NCBI GenBank assembly: GCA_024275935.1
Contig: JAJRYF010000031.1
Coordinates: 1-59,381, forward strand
DNA from: Gammaproteobacteria bacterium
GTDB taxonomy: Bacteria; Pseudomonadota; Gammaproteobacteria; Xanthomonadales; SZUA-36
Direction of reading: 5' to 3'
DNA: 59,381 nucleotides
The position numbers were made by a program, and so were the translations under genes. Below are positions 1 through 9,758 of the stretch, in pieces. Each line of letters starts with the position of its first letter. Within the stretch, counting starts at the first letter, position 1. The notes beneath the pieces are model-generated. The model made no database searches. It was given only the letters and a program-made list of their open reading frames with translations, and had not been told where the DNA came from.

Positions 1-45
1 AGCTTTAAGAATCGGATCGGATAAACCCAGGGTAGAAAAACTCAT
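1..45 (-). CDS. DEAD-box RNA helicase, N-terminal 15 codons only
   Basis: The gene runs off the left edge. Reading from the ATG at 45 down to 1 gives MSFSTLGLSDPILKA, the usual opening of RhlE/DeaD-type DEAD-box helicases: a Phe followed by LGL and a hydrophobic stretch just before the Q motif. These ATP-dependent helicases unwind structured RNA during ribosome assembly and mRNA decay. Only the N-terminal tip is visible, so no catalytic motif can be checked. It is divergent from the DUF937 gene at 251, and the two share a 205-base intergenic region. Confidence 0.55.
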   Translation of the reverse strand, partial: MSFSTLGLSDPILKA

Positions 46-250
46 AAAAATCTCACAATAAATGGTGGCCGTTTCCAGCCCCAGCGGGCGTGTAGCATAC
101 AGTATCTTATTGTTAATGGCTATTATTTAGAGTTGCAAGGCCACGGCTTATGCTAGAGTACCAGCTCAATAATTAACAAGTTTAGCTGGCATCTATGCCA
201 ATCCACACAAACCAGTGCGTAAAGCGCATTTTAACAAAGAGGAAATATAC

Positions 251-661
251 ATGGATTTTATGAAAATGGGAACAGAACTACTTGGCGACAGCCTCAAGGG
301 CGTCGACTCTGAGGCAATAAGCTCGGCGCTTGGGCAGTTGTTATCTGGTAGTGATGGCAAGTTGGATCTGGGTAATATAGTTTCCCAAATGAACCAGAGC
401 GGGCTTGGCGATATGGTTGAATCATGGCTTGGTGACGGCAGTAATAATGACATCTCCATGGACCAAATTAAAGACTTGCTTGGTAGTGACAAAATCTCTC
501 AGGTAGCTGCACAGCTGAACACCGGCGAGAATGATTTACTCGGCAGCTTGAGTGCCGCACTACCTCAGCTTATAGATAAATCAAGCAGCGGCGGCTCCCT
601 ACTTGATAGCTTGGGCGGGATGGATGGGGTTTTGGGCATGGCTAATAAGTTTTTCAAATAA
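251..661 (+). CDS. DUF937 / YidB-family protein
   Basis: A 136-aa cytosolic protein with no signal peptide. It is glycine- and leucine-rich and carries the pattern of the DUF937 (YidB-like) family: a LGxLL segment near residue 20, a central GLGDMVESWLG motif near residue 60, then SMDQIKDLLGSDKI and a C-terminal LLDSLGGMDG. Its length matches the roughly 130 aa usual for the family, and the function of the family is unknown. I chose the ATG at 251 because an AGAGGAAA-type ribosome site precedes it. An upstream in-frame GTG at 215 has no such site. The neighbouring genes give no functional hint. Confidence 0.8.
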   Translation: MDFMKMGTELLGDSLKGVDSEAISSALGQLLSGSDGKLDLGNIVSQMNQSGLGDMVESWLGDGSNNDISMDQIKDLLGSDKISQVAAQLNTGENDLLGSLSAALPQLIDKSSSGGSLLDSLGGMDGVLGMANKFFK

Positions 662-805
662 TTCGCCAAACCAAGCTCCGGTAACGGAGGAGAGGTTAAA
701 AGCAAGCGATGAAAGGCTTTGCAAGCACCACTGATTAGTCTCTTTTAATGGTACTATTTCTATGTAAGCAGAAATGGATTTCACTTAAAAAAGAGAGCTA
801 ATTAG

Positions 806-2419
806 ATGACAGCTAACAGCAACAGGTGCGCACTACTCTTGTGCGCATCACTATTCTTGTTCAACTCCAGTGATATATTCGCAAATACTACAGTAGCGAT
901 GACACCGGCATTTAAGCCTGACACAGCACAAGTCAAGGCCAGCTTGAACACCGATATTTCACTGCAAACCATGAATCCTGGCTTATCACAGCAGGCATAT
1001 TTAAAAGCACTGAATACCGGCAGCGGCGATCGTTTTGGTAACTCGGTAGCAATCTCTGGCAATACACTAGTGATTGGCGCATACCTTGAAGATAGCAACG
1101 CTACCGGGGTGAACAGCGGAGATGGAGCTGATACTGCGGGAAACTCCGGTGCAGTCTATGTATTTATCTGGACTGGCGTTAACTGGGAACAACAAGCCTA
1201 CCTGAAGGCCTCAAATACCGGTGGTGGTGATGAATTTGGCTATGCCGTGGCAATCTCGGAGGACACAATTATAGTCGGTGCGCCGCACGAAGACAGCAAT
1301 GGCACGGGGGTAAATACTGGCGACCAGAGTAATAATGACGAAGCTAGCTCCGGCGCGGTTTATGTCTTTACCAGAAGTGCTGGGGAATGGGCTCAACAAG
1401 CCTATATAAAGGCCTCCAATAGCGAATTTAACGATAGATTCGGAAAATCAGTAGCAATTGACGGTGACACCCTGGTAACAGGCGCATACCTTGAAGATAG
1501 TGCTAGTACTATCGTTGGTGGCAACCAAACTGATAATTCAGCAGAGCAATCTGGCGCAGCTTATGTATTTACCCGCACCGGCGGTATCTGGTCACAATCG
1601 GCATACCTTAAGGCTTCAAACTCTGGACCCACAGATTACTTTGGTTATGCAGTAGCGATATCCGCAGACACAATAGTTGTAGGGGCCCATAATGAGGACA
1701 GCAATGCCACTCAGGTAAATGGCGATCAGGACAATGATCTTACTTCCTTCTCAGGTGCTGCATATGTATTTATCCGCTCTGCCGGTAGCTGGAGTCAGCA
1801 AGCCTACCTTAAAGCCCCTAATACAGGCTTTAGTGACAGGTTTGGATTCTCAGTTGCAATATCGGGGGACACAGTAGCTGTGGGGGCATATTTAGAAGAT
1901 AGTGCCGACACAGGGGTTAATGGCACAGGAACAAGTAATGCGGCCAGCTCATCAGGTGCAGCCTATACCTTTACCAGAGCGGCTGATAGCTGGTCTCAAG
2001 ATGCATACTTTAAAGCCTCAAACACCAGCAACACTGATTTGTTTGGCTTCTCCGTATCCATATCAGGAGACTTATTGCTGGTAGGGTCGCGGCTAGAAGA
2101 TAGTGATGCAGTTGGCATTAACGGGGATGGGGACAACAGTCTGGCCGATGGCTCAGGTGCGGCTTACAGCTTTATCAGAGAAGCTGGAGAGTGGCTACCT
2201 TCTGCATACATCAAGGCTTCAAACACCGGAGCAGGTGACAAGTTTGGCTTAGCTGTGGCAGTTAACGGCAACACCATGCTTATTGGAGCCTCTGAGGAAG
2301 ACAGCAATGCTACTGGTGTAAACGGTGATGAAAATAACGATTTACTAAACCTATCCGGGGCTGCATATATTTTTGTGCTTGATGATTCAGAAATAATTTT
2401 TACCAATAGCTTTGAATAA
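806..2419 (+). CDS. Secreted FG-GAP seven-repeat beta-propeller protein with FxNSFE tail
   Basis: A 537-aa exported protein. Residues 1-27 form a signal peptide. From about residue 62 there are seven near-identical repeats of about 65 residues, each starting QQAYLKASNTG-like, then DxFGxSVAISGDTLVVGA, EDSNATGVNGD and SGAAYVFTR. This is the FG-GAP/integrin-alpha repeat, and seven copies predict one closed seven-bladed propeller. The acidic D-x-N-x-D-like loops suggest calcium binding. The protein ends in IFTNSFE, the same tail style as the secreted proteins ending at 23390 and 56250. A ribosome site (AAGAGAG) precedes the ATG. It is probably a surface or extracellular adhesion-type protein, with unknown ligand. 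Confidence 0.85.
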   Translation: MTANSNRCALLLCASLFLFNSSDIFANTTVAMTPAFKPDTAQVKASLNTDISLQTMNPGLSQQAYLKALNTGSGDRFGNSVAISGNTLVIGAYLEDSNATGVNSGDGADTAGNSGAVYVFIWTGVNWEQQAYLKASNTGGGDEFGYAVAISEDTIIVGAPHEDSNGTGVNTGDQSNNDEASSGAVYVFTRSAGEWAQQAYIKASNSEFNDRFGKSVAIDGDTLVTGAYLEDSASTIVGGNQTDNSAEQSGAAYVFTRTGGIWSQSAYLKASNSGPTDYFGYAVAISADTIVVGAHNEDSNATQVNGDQDNDLTSFSGAAYVFIRSAGSWSQQAYLKAPNTGFSDRFGFSVAISGDTVAVGAYLEDSADTGVNGTGTSNAASSSGAAYTFTRAADSWSQDAYFKASNTSNTDLFGFSVSISGDLLLVGSRLEDSDAVGINGDGDNSLADGSGAAYSFIREAGEWLPSAYIKASNTGAGDKFGLAVAVNGNTMLIGASEEDSNATGVNGDENNDLLNLSGAAYIFVLDDSEIIFTNSFE

Positions 2420-2449
2420 AGCTGCCTTTATCAGCAAGCAATCGCAATT

Positions 2450-3541
2450 TTAGACATTAAACCGAAAATGCATTACATCGCCTTCTTGGACAATGTATTC
2501 CTTGCCCTCTAGCCGGAATTTTCCAGCCTCTTTAGCACCCTGCTCACCACCCAAACTGATAAAGTCTGCGTAAGCTGTAACTTCTGCGCGGATAAAGCCT
2601 TTCTCGAAGTCGGTGTGGATAACCCCAGCGGCCTTAGGCGCTTTAGCACCGGCTTTTACAGTCCAGGCTCTAACTTCTTTAGGGCCGGCGGTGAAGTAGG
2701 TTTGTAAACCAAGCAGGGTATAGCCACAACGAATAACTCGGTCTAGGCCGGGCTCTTCAAAACCTAATTCCTGCAGAAACTCATCCCGATCGGCATCATC
2801 AAGCTCGGCTATTTCAGATTCAATTGATGCGCAAATAGCAACAATCTCAGCACCTGCTTCAGCGGCATGCACCCTGACCTGCTCAAGCAGCGGGTTATTT
2901 TCGAAACCATCTTCAGCCACATTAGCTACGAACATTACCGGTTTTGCAGAAATCAGATGTAGCTCGTGCAGCAGTTTACGCTCGTCTACATCCAGTTCCA
3001 AATCTCGTGCTGGCTTACCAGCAGCCAGAATTTCAGCCACTCGCTCTAAAAACTCTTTTCTTTTAACTTCAACCTTATCCCCAGAACGAGCCATTTTCTG
3101 CACTCTAAGCAAGGCTCTGTCAACCGCTTCCATATCAGCAAGGATCAGTTCAGTATCGATGGTTTCAATATCAGACAGCGGCTCAATCTTGCCATCTACA
3201 TGGATTACATCGTCGTCTTCAAAGCAGCGTACTATATGGGCAATAGCATCAGTTTCGCGGATATTGCCCAGGAATTTATTGCCCAAACCCTCACCTTTAG
3301 AAGCGCCGGCAACCAAACCAGCAATATCAACAAACTCCATAGTTGTTGGCAATACTTTTTCAGGCTTAACTATGTTTGCCAACTCGCCCAGGCGTGGGTC
3401 TGGCATAGGCACAATCCCCACATTAGGGTCTATTGTACAAAACGGATAATTCTCAGCGGCAATCCCGGACTGGGTTAGCGCATTAAAAAGTGTAGATTTA
3501 CCAACATTAGGCAACCCAACAATTCCACATTTAAATCCCAT
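2450..3541 (-). CDS. ychF: Redox-regulated ATPase YchF (Obg/OLA1 family)
   Basis: A 363-aa P-loop NTPase of full family length. The G1 motif GLPNVGKST is at residues 8-16, the G3 region DIAGLV followed by [10 protein letters not shown] is near residue 70, and NVAE (the NxxE signature that makes OLA1/YchF prefer ATP over GTP) sits near residue 205. A C-terminal TGS domain occupies about 278-361. YchF associates with ribosomes and is linked to oxidative-stress responses. It lies 10 bases after pth in the conserved prs-rplY-pth-ychF order and is probably co-transcribed. It converges on the FG-GAP gene with a 30-base gap. Confidence 0.97.
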   Translation of the reverse strand: MGFKCGIVGLPNVGKSTLFNALTQSGIAAENYPFCTIDPNVGIVPMPDPRLGELANIVKPEKVLPTTMEFVDIAGLVAGASKGEGLGNKFLGNIRETDAIAHIVRCFEDDDVIHVDGKIEPLSDIETIDTELILADMEAVDRALLRVQKMARSGDKVEVKRKEFLERVAEILAAGKPARDLELDVDERKLLHELHLISAKPVMFVANVAEDGFENNPLLEQVRVHAAEAGAEIVAICASIESEIAELDDADRDEFLQELGFEEPGLDRVIRCGYTLLGLQTYFTAGPKEVRAWTVKAGAKAPKAAGVIHTDFEKGFIRAEVTAYADFISLGGEQGAKEAGKFRLEGKEYIVQEGDVMHFRFNV

Positions 3542-3551
3542 AACTATTCTC

Positions 3552-4118
3552 TCAGCGAGTATGCAGCTGCTTTACAGCTTCATTCAAGCGGTTATTTAAC
3601 AGCTCAGGCATAACCGCTTCGGTGCGGGTTAGTGCCTGTTGTATTTCAATTTCTTGATCTGATGTTGGCCGCCCAAGCACCCAGGGGGTAACTCGGTCTT
3701 TATGCCCGGGGTGGCCGATACCTATGCGCAACCTCAAAAAATCACGACTACCTAAGTGCTGGAAAATATCACGCAGGCCATTGTGCCCACCATGGCCACC
3801 ACCGCGCTTGAGTTTTACCTCACCAGGCTCCAGATCAAGCTCGTCATAGGCTATCAACAACCTATCACTATTTAATTTGTAATAATCCATTACCATGCGT
3901 AATGCCAGGCCACTCTCGTTCATAAAAGTAGTTGGCTGCATTAGCAAACAGTCTTGGCCAGCCAACTCACAGCGGGCTACCTGCGCATGCAGCTTGCTCT
4001 GTTCACGCAAACTGACACCGGCCGTAGATGCCAGGCGCTCAATAAACCAAAACCCGGCATTGTGCCGGGTTTTGGAATACTTTGAGCCGGGGTTACCCAG
4101 TCCAGTAATGAGAAACAT
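3552..4118 (-). CDS. pth: Peptidyl-tRNA hydrolase
   Basis: Pth cleaves peptidyl-tRNAs that drop off the ribosome, recycling tRNA. From the ATG at 4118 the protein is 188 aa, the normal size, and begins [11 protein letters not shown]. The catalytic set is present: His in TRHNAGFW (about residue 20), Asn in FMNESG and Asp in [13 protein letters not shown] longer open frame reaches back to 4250 but would overlap rplY by about 107 bases and adds a basic stretch without family similarity, so I reject it. The gene follows rplY after 25 bases and precedes ychF. Confidence 0.95.
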   Translation of the reverse strand: MFLITGLGNPGSKYSKTRHNAGFWFIERLASTAGVSLREQSKLHAQVARCELAGQDCLLMQPTTFMNESGLALRMVMDYYKLNSDRLLIAYDELDLEPGEVKLKRGGGHGGHNGLRDIFQHLGSRDFLRLRIGIGHPGHKDRVTPWVLGRPTSDQEIEIQQALTRTEAVMPELLNNRLNEAVKQLHTR

Positions 4119-4143
4119 TTGCTGAGTCAAAGCAGATTCCGAA

Positions 4144-4848
4144 TTATTCCTCGCTACCTGCTTCAGATTCAGAATCAGCATCAGCATCGGGCGCATCCGC
4201 ACTCTCAGCTGCGGCTTCTTCGCTTGCTTCTTCTTCAGCAGCTGCCGCACCAGTACCCTGATCAGCTTTCACTGTCAATGTACTAACCACAGCAATATCG
4301 TTTTCATCACTAATTGCCAACGCAGGTATTTCAACCCCTTCAGGCAAGGCGATTTCTGACAACATAATCTGGCCGCCCAGGTCGAGATCAACCAAATCTA
4401 CTTCCAGAGCTTCTGGAAGATCTTTAGGCAGCGCCAAAATTTCAATTTCTGTCAGGTTGTGCTGCACAATTACACCTGATGTCTTGTGTGCTGGCGACTG
4501 TTCTTCGTTGAGGAAATGCAACGGTACCTGCAAACGCAGTTTTTCGTTCTCATCTACCCGTTGAAAATCCACATGCGAAATTAGCCGCTTGTAAGGATGC
4601 CGCTGCAAGTCACGCAAAATAACTGCCTGCGAGCGCCCATCAGCAACTTTGATCTCCATGATGGTGGAATAAAAAGCTTCCTCATCTGAGAGATGCAAAA
4701 TTGGGTCATGTTGCAAAACCAGGGATACCGGATCACGGTCCCCGCCATATAGTACCGCAGGAATTTTTCCTGAATGACGCAGGCGGCGGCTCGCACCTTT
4801 CCCTACATCTTCACGAACTTCTGCGATGATTTTTAATTTATCATTCAT
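4144..4848 (-). CDS. rplY: 50S ribosomal protein L25 (long CTC/TL5 form)
   Basis: Binds 5S rRNA in the large subunit. At 234 aa it is the long form: an N-terminal L25 domain (about residues 5-95), a C-terminal TL5 beta domain (about 100-188), then a tail of roughly 40 residues made almost wholly of Glu, Asp, Ala and Ser. Acidic tails of this kind are common in the long form in marine gammaproteobacteria. It lies 190 bases downstream of prs, leaving room for its own promoter, and is followed closely by pth. The start ATG is supported by similarity of the opening residues to other L25 proteins. Confidence 0.95.
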   Translation of the reverse strand: MNDKLKIIAEVREDVGKGASRRLRHSGKIPAVLYGGDRDPVSLVLQHDPILHLSDEEAFYSTIMEIKVADGRSQAVILRDLQRHPYKRLISHVDFQRVDENEKLRLQVPLHFLNEEQSPAHKTSGVIVQHNLTEIEILALPKDLPEALEVDLVDLDLGGQIMLSEIALPEGVEIPALAISDENDIAVVSTLTVKADQGTGAAAAEEEASEEAAAESADAPDADADSESEAGSEE

Positions 4849-5038
4849 CGGTTAAACCTCAAAAATTACGCCACCCATTACAGTAGCAATTCATCAATTC
4901 CGCGACCAGAACCGACACTACGCAACCTAGCAGGCTGCAAGCGGGGCATTATAACTTGTAGACTGGCCGATTGCACTACCACAAACACGATAGCACCTCT
5001 ATTAATTCAATTATGCGGATACAACCAGCCCAACTACA

Positions 5039-6007
5039 TCAGTCCACATACAAAGAACTAACAGACTCACCTTGGGAAATTCGACGAATAGTTTCTGCCA
5101 ATAGCTGGCCTACAGACAATTGCCGAACTTGATCACAGGCCTTAGCTTCCGGAGTTAACGGTATGGTGTTGGTAACTACCAGCTCATCGAGCTCCGAATT
5201 ACTGATGTTATCTATAGCTGGGCCGGAAAGCACCGGGTGCACGCAGTAGGCAACCACTTTGGTTGCGCCCTTTTCTTTCAGAGCCGCTGCAGCGGCACAT
5301 AAAGTGCCAGCAGTATCTACCAAATCATCTACCAGGACACAAGTTTTACCCCTTACATCACCAATAATATTCATTACTTTGGCAACATTTGCCTTAGGAC
5401 GGCGTTTATCAATAATCGCCAGATCCACACCTAGGCGCTTGGCAATGGCCCGCGCTCTTACTACTCCGCCTACATCTGGAGAAACCACTAACATTTCTGA
5501 ATTAGAGTGGTGCTGCCAGATATCTGCCAAAGTCACTGGTGAGGCGTACACATTATCTACCGGGATATCAAAGAAGCCCTGAATCTGGTCGGCGTGCAGA
5601 TCCACTGTAACCACCCTGTCGGTACCAACCACAGAAATCATCTTGGCGGACACTTTGGCAGTTATAGGAACTCTAGCGGAGCGGGGGCGACGGTCTTGGC
5701 GTGCATAACCAAAATACGGGATTACCGCCGTTACCCGGCTGGCAGATGCCCGCGTAAGAGCATCAATCGTGGCCAGCAATTCCATAAAATTATCAGCGGT
5801 TGGGGCACAGGTTGGCTGGATCAGGTAAACATCCCGACCACGCACATTTTCCTGTATTTCCACCATGACTTCGCCATCGCTAAAGCGACCAATATCGGCT
5901 TTTCCAAGGGTGACACCTAAATTATGAGCAATGGCCTCGGCAAGCGGCAAATTAGCATTGCCGCCGAAAATCATCAAGGAAGTGGGGTTGGTCAATGAAA
6001 TGGCCAC
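5039..6007 (-). CDS. prs: Ribose-phosphate pyrophosphokinase
   Basis: Makes PRPP from ribose 5-phosphate and ATP, feeding purine, pyrimidine, NAD, histidine and tryptophan synthesis. The protein is 322 aa. The ATP/flexible loop motif [18 protein letters not shown] is near residue 100, and the PRPP-binding loop [12 protein letters not shown] is near residue 220. Both match class I PRPP synthetases. The gene follows tRNA-Gln by about 28 bases. In relatives the order is lolB-ispE-tRNA-Gln-prs, but here ispE is missing. Confidence 0.97.
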   Translation of the reverse strand: MAISLTNPTSLMIFGGNANLPLAEAIAHNLGVTLGKADIGRFSDGEVMVEIQENVRGRDVYLIQPTCAPTADNFMELLATIDALTRASASRVTAVIPYFGYARQDRRPRSARVPITAKVSAKMISVVGTDRVVTVDLHADQIQGFFDIPVDNVYASPVTLADIWQHHSNSEMLVVSPDVGGVVRARAIAKRLGVDLAIIDKRRPKANVAKVMNIIGDVRGKTCVLVDDLVDTAGTLCAAAAALKEKGATKVVAYCVHPVLSGPAIDNISNSELDELVVTNTIPLTPEAKACDQVRQLSVGQLLAETIRRISQGESVSSLYVD

Positions 6008-6035
6008 CGAGCTTTACCTTTGTTACAAAATAAAA

Positions 6036-6112
6036 TGGCTGGGACGGCAGGACTTGAACCTGCGAATGCGGGGATCAAAACCCCGTGCCTTAACCAACTT
6101 GGCCACGTCCCA
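6036..6112 (-). tRNA. tRNA-Gln (anticodon TTG)
   Basis: A 77-base cloverleaf on the minus strand. The 7-bp acceptor stem is TGGGACG paired with CGTCCCA. It has a D arm GCCAAGTTGGTTAAGGC, an anticodon stem CGGGG/CCCCG with loop TTTTGAT (anticodon bases 6078-6076), and a T arm with GGTTCAAGTCC. The 3' CCA is encoded. TTG reads CAA/CAG glutamine codons. The position just upstream of prs matches the conserved gammaproteobacterial arrangement. Confidence 0.95.
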
Positions 6113-6198
6113 ACAGGAATGCGGATTGTGAATGGGAGGCACTAAATTGTCAACATTTAAGCAAAGAAAAGTCCAAAAAAAACTGGTTTTAACACTAT

Positions 6199-6789
6199 CT
6201 AGTGAAATTCCCATGTTTTAATCGCTAGCTTGAGCCTTCTCCCGGGCGCAGTTAATTCAATTTTCTTCGGCAAACTGTAACCATCTACCTGCATCCAACT
6301 ACGATATTCAATTTTCCAGAATTCTCGAAAAACACTCTGGGGACGGCCAAATGCGTCGATTGAATCACCCACCTTCGCTGGCGCCCCACGCAGCCAACGG
6401 GAAAAATCAACTATGGGGATATCCCAGCCAAGCTCGGAGCGTAAAATCGCCTCTATATCAGCACCCTGAATAACTCGCCCATCGGCAAGCCTAAGTGTTG
6501 CCAGCTGCGGGGTTGCCGATAAGCGCCAGGCACCTCGACCAAGAGCACCATAAAAATCCATCTCCAAGCTATCAGCAGTTTGTTTCCAGCTTAATTTGCC
6601 GCTACCACCGCTACTGCCAGAGCCATCTTCAAGCCGAATTGAAAAACGCGCTTCAAATTGCCATTCCTGCTGCTGTTGCAACCAGGCAAGACGGTCTGAT
6701 TCAGATGGCTGCTGGCTATCTAGTGACGGGGTTGTCGCGCAAGCTGAAAGTAGCAGTACCGCAACTATAAATACACCTAATTTGATCAA
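6199..6789 (-). CDS. lolB: Outer-membrane lipoprotein receptor LolB
   Basis: LolB accepts lipoproteins from periplasmic LolA and inserts them into the outer membrane. The 196-aa precursor has a short signal sequence with the lipobox LLSAC (Cys near residue 17), so it is itself a lipoprotein. The mature part shows the LolB pattern: WQFEARFSIRLEDG, then GKLSWKQTADSLEMDFYGALG, then W-rich beta strands to KTWEFH. It overlaps the upstream TPR lipoprotein gene by 4 bases, so the two are translationally coupled. The usual downstream partner ispE is not here; the next gene is tRNA-Gln. Confidence 0.9.
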   Translation of the reverse strand: MIKLGVFIVAVLLLSACATTPSLDSQQPSESDRLAWLQQQQEWQFEARFSIRLEDGSGSSGGSGKLSWKQTADSLEMDFYGALGRGAWRLSATPQLATLRLADGRVIQGADIEAILRSELGWDIPIVDFSRWLRGAPAKVGDSIDAFGRPQSVFREFWKIEYRSWMQVDGYSLPKKIELTAPGRRLKLAIKTWEFH

Positions 6790-8534
6790 AGCCCAAGGCG
6801 CTCCAGGGTTTTGACCAGAGTTGGGTTCTGAGAGTCAATATCGCGTGCTTGCTCAAAAACCTTCTCGGCTTCCGCTTGCTTGCCCAGCACCCATAGAACC
6901 TCACCTAAATGTGCTGCAATTTCTGCATTTCGATCTTTAGCAAAGGCCTGCTGCAAGTAATCCAGCGCTTCTTCATTTCTACCAAGTCGGTACATTACCC
7001 AGCCCATGGAATCTATAATTGCCACATCTTCTGGTTCTATCTCGTAGGCTCGCTGGATATATTCCAATGCCTCCGTATGCCGATCGGTCAGATCGGTCAG
7101 AGTGTAGCCCATTGCATTCAGTGCGGCAGGATTATTTGGCTGCATACTCAAGACCTTACGGAATGCAGTTTCGGCCGCAGCTACATTTTCTAATTGCGCC
7201 TGTAGCAATCCCAGCGAATAATTCAAATCTACCGAGTCTGGCAATTGCTCTAGACCGGACTGCAATGCTACAAGTGCCGCCTGCAATTGGCCCTCACGCT
7301 GACGCAACTGTGACTCTGCAAGCCAGGCCTCCGCAACCACATCCGGCCGCTTATCCTGCTTGAGCTTTTCCAGCACCAACAACCCAGCGTCAAGGCCTTG
7401 CGCCTCACTCCGCAGTACCGCCAGGCGCAAACGCGCTGGCAGCCAGCCATCTTCTGTTTCCGGAACCTTTGCATACCAAAGCCTGGCATCGTCAGAAAAT
7501 CTAAGTAAATCTGCTGCCCGAGCAACTCTCAAAGCGTGCCCCGGGGTTTCGGCATCTACTGCGGTTGCCAGCGACTGGTAGATCTTCTTAGCCCGCTCTG
7601 GGGATTGTTCAATAACGGCAAACAGCATCCGATTAACAATGGTTGTACCGGTTTGCGGCAAGCTTGCAAGCACTGAGTCTGCCTCTAGCACCCGCTTCTG
7701 CTGATGCAGGAGTTTGGCATAGGCCATAGCGATATCTGCATTACCTGGATCAATCTCCCAAGCTCGCTTGAAGTACGGGGTGGCAGATTCCATACCACCT
7801 GTAGACAACGCCAATCTGCCTGCCCATATTTGTGCCTGAGGATTCTGTCGCAGCGTTGCGGCAACATCAATCGCCAGCACATTAGCCAACTCAAGATTAC
7901 CAAGTTTCGCAGCCAACCGGCTTTGCGCCAGCCTGGCTGTAGCTACAGATTCAGGGCTACCGCTCAGCTGATTCTTATCAATTAACTGCTGAAATAAATC
8001 CATGGCCTTTTCGCCACCAGGAGAATTTTCCAGTAAGCGAGTAATTGCTTGCCATTTTTCAGTCTCGGTACCAGTCATACCCAAAAACAACAAGTCCAGC
8101 TGATAGGCAGCAGCCTTATAGTTACCACTAGCTAACTGCGCGGTTGCCAGAGCCTTAGTGGCATCAAGGTTATTCGGCTCCAACAACTGCCATCGATCGG
8201 CAGCCATAGCGGCATGCTGCCAGCTACGCGCGCGAATAGAGAGCATGGTTGCCCGTTTGGCAACATCGGGGTCGTCTGAAAGTAACGCCGCCTCCAGATA
8301 GTTTGAGAGAGCTGCGCTGACCTCACCCGCGCTACCTTCCAGTTCAGCTGCCATAACCCGGTAAAGGGTATCTGCAGCCATTACCTGCTCATGTTGGCCA
8401 GCTGCCCCATTTGTAGCGATTTCAGGCTGAGTTTTAACCGGACTAGCGCAGGCCGTCATCAAGGCCATCAAGAGCAAAATCATGCTCATTTTTAATTTTG
8501 TTGAAGAAATATTTCTAACAAATTCGAATAACAT
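6786..8534 (-). CDS. TPR-repeat lipoprotein upstream of lolB
   Basis: A 582-aa lipoprotein with a signal sequence ending in lipobox LMTAC (Cys at residue 29). The rest is alpha-helical, with many tetratricopeptide repeats. The clearest are in the C-terminal half: LGLLQAQLENVAAAETAFRKVL, then the MQPNNPAALNAMGYTLTD, YEIEPEDVAIIDSMGWVMYRLGR and LGEVLWVLGKQAEAEKVFEQA blocks. A TPR protein in this position, coupled to lolB, is common in gammaproteobacteria (for example Pseudomonas), where its exact role is not settled. An AGGA site precedes the ATG at 8534. A second ATG at residue 16 would still give a functional signal sequence. It is divergent from prfA. Confidence 0.88.
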   Translation of the reverse strand: MLFEFVRNISSTKLKMSMILLLMALMTACASPVKTQPEIATNGAAGQHEQVMAADTLYRVMAAELEGSAGEVSAALSNYLEAALLSDDPDVAKRATMLSIRARSWQHAAMAADRWQLLEPNNLDATKALATAQLASGNYKAAAYQLDLLFLGMTGTETEKWQAITRLLENSPGGEKAMDLFQQLIDKNQLSGSPESVATARLAQSRLAAKLGNLELANVLAIDVAATLRQNPQAQIWAGRLALSTGGMESATPYFKRAWEIDPGNADIAMAYAKLLHQQKRVLEADSVLASLPQTGTTIVNRMLFAVIEQSPERAKKIYQSLATAVDAETPGHALRVARAADLLRFSDDARLWYAKVPETEDGWLPARLRLAVLRSEAQGLDAGLLVLEKLKQDKRPDVVAEAWLAESQLRQREGQLQAALVALQSGLEQLPDSVDLNYSLGLLQAQLENVAAAETAFRKVLSMQPNNPAALNAMGYTLTDLTDRHTEALEYIQRAYEIEPEDVAIIDSMGWVMYRLGRNEEALDYLQQAFAKDRNAEIAAHLGEVLWVLGKQAEAEKVFEQARDIDSQNPTLVKTLERLGL

Positions 8535-8681
8535 TCACAATCCTTGAGTTTGAATTGGCTATATGGAGATTAGGGTAGTACTATTCTACCCTTTGTTACA
8601 TGATAATTACTGCAAGATATTTTATCAGTATTGGCTGCACCCTGGGCCGCAAGTAAAACGCCTTAATCAAGAGACTCAAGA

Positions 8682-9758
8682 ATGAAGCAATCCATCAGCG
8701 ATCGTCTACAGCAAATAGCTTCCCGCCATGAGGAAGTCGGACTGCTGATGGGCGACCCGGAAGTTATGAGTGATAACAACCGGTTTCGGGACCTGGCGCG
8801 TGAATATTCACAATTAGAGCCAGTGGTAGCAGCTTACCAGCAATGGTTACAGGCTCAAGCAGGCATAGCTGAGGCTAGGGAAATGCTTGACGACCCCGAA
8901 CTCAAAGAAATGGCAACTGAAGAATTAACCATCAGCGAGCAGCAGGCGGAAAAGCTGGAGCATGAACTGCAAATCCTGTTACTACCCCAGGACCCGAAAG
9001 ACGACAGCAATATTTTTCTGGAAATTCGTGCCGGTACTGGTGGCGATGAAGCCGCTATCTTTGTTGGCGACTTATTCCGTATGTATAGCCGCTACGCTGA
9101 AAACTGTGGCTGGAAGATTGAAATCTTGAGCATGAATGAAGGTGAACACGGCGGCTATCGGGAAATCATTACCCGCGTAGTCGGTGCGCTGGCCTATTCG
9201 CGGTTCAAGTTTGAATCCGGCACCCATCGGGTGCAGCGGGTTCCAGAAACCGAATCTCAAGGACGCATCCATACTTCCGCTTGCACCGTAGCTGTGCTCC
9301 CGGAAGTGGAAGCGATTGATGAAATAGTAATTAATCCGGCTGATTTACGCATCGACACATTCCGTGCCTCCGGGGCAGGTGGGCAACATGTAAACACTAC
9401 CGATTCTGCCATCCGAATTACCCATTTGCCCAGCGGGATTGTAGTGGAGTGTCAGGATGAACGCTCCCAGCATAAAAACAAAGCCAGGGCGCTGTCCTTA
9501 CTTAGCTCCAGAATTCTGGAAGTGGAACAAAGCAAGCAAGCAGCAGAACAGGCTGAATCCAGACGCTTACAAGTTGGCAGTGGGGATCGTTCCCAACGCA
9601 TCCGCACCTACAATTATCCCCAGGGAAGAATTACCGACCACCGTATCAACCTGACGCTGTATCGCCTCAATGAAATCCTCGACGGTCAGCTAGATTTACT
9701 AATCGAGCCATTAATGCAAGAACAACAAGCAATGGATTTGGCAGAAATTGGTGGGTAA
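8682..9758 (+). CDS. prfA: Peptide chain release factor 1
   Basis: RF1 terminates translation at UAA and UAG. The 358-aa protein has the GGQ catalytic motif in [13 protein letters not shown] (about residues 228-240) and the tripeptide stop-codon reader in [12 protein letters not shown], here P-E-T where E. coli has P-A-T. The x position is variable in the family. Normally hemA lies upstream and prmC (the methylase that modifies the GGQ glutamine) downstream; neither is present here. Instead a phosphatase gene starts inside the last codons of prfA. Confidence 0.97.
   Translation: MKQSISDRLQQIASRHEEVGLLMGDPEVMSDNNRFRDLAREYSQLEPVVAAYQQWLQAQAGIAEAREMLDDPELKEMATEELTISEQQAEKLEHELQILLLPQDPKDDSNIFLEIRAGTGGDEAAIFVGDLFRMYSRYAENCGWKIEILSMNEGEHGGYREIITRVVGALAYSRFKFESGTHRVQRVPETESQGRIHTSACTVAVLPEVEAIDEIVINPADLRIDTFRASGAGGQHVNTTDSAIRITHLPSGIVVECQDERSQHKNKARALSLLSSRILEVEQSKQAAEQAESRRLQVGSGDRSQRIRTYNYPQGRITDHRINLTLYRLNEILDGQLDLLIEPLMQEQQAMDLAEIGG

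Noticed and set aside
193-492. 99-codon minus-strand frame opposite the DUF937 gene
   Set aside because: It is the antisense shadow of a well-supported gene, has no ribosome site and is Ser/Pro/Leu biased in the way antisense frames are.
662-805. Possible riboswitch or terminator between DUF937 and the FG-GAP gene
   Set aside because: There is a small CTCCG/CGGAG hairpin near 675-690, but no T run follows, and the region lacks the conserved core of c-di-GMP or other riboswitches I know.
4119-4250. Longer N-terminus for peptidyl-tRNA hydrolase
   Set aside because: The extra 44 residues overlap rplY and encode a basic, unconserved stretch that is the out-of-frame reading of the acidic L25 tail.
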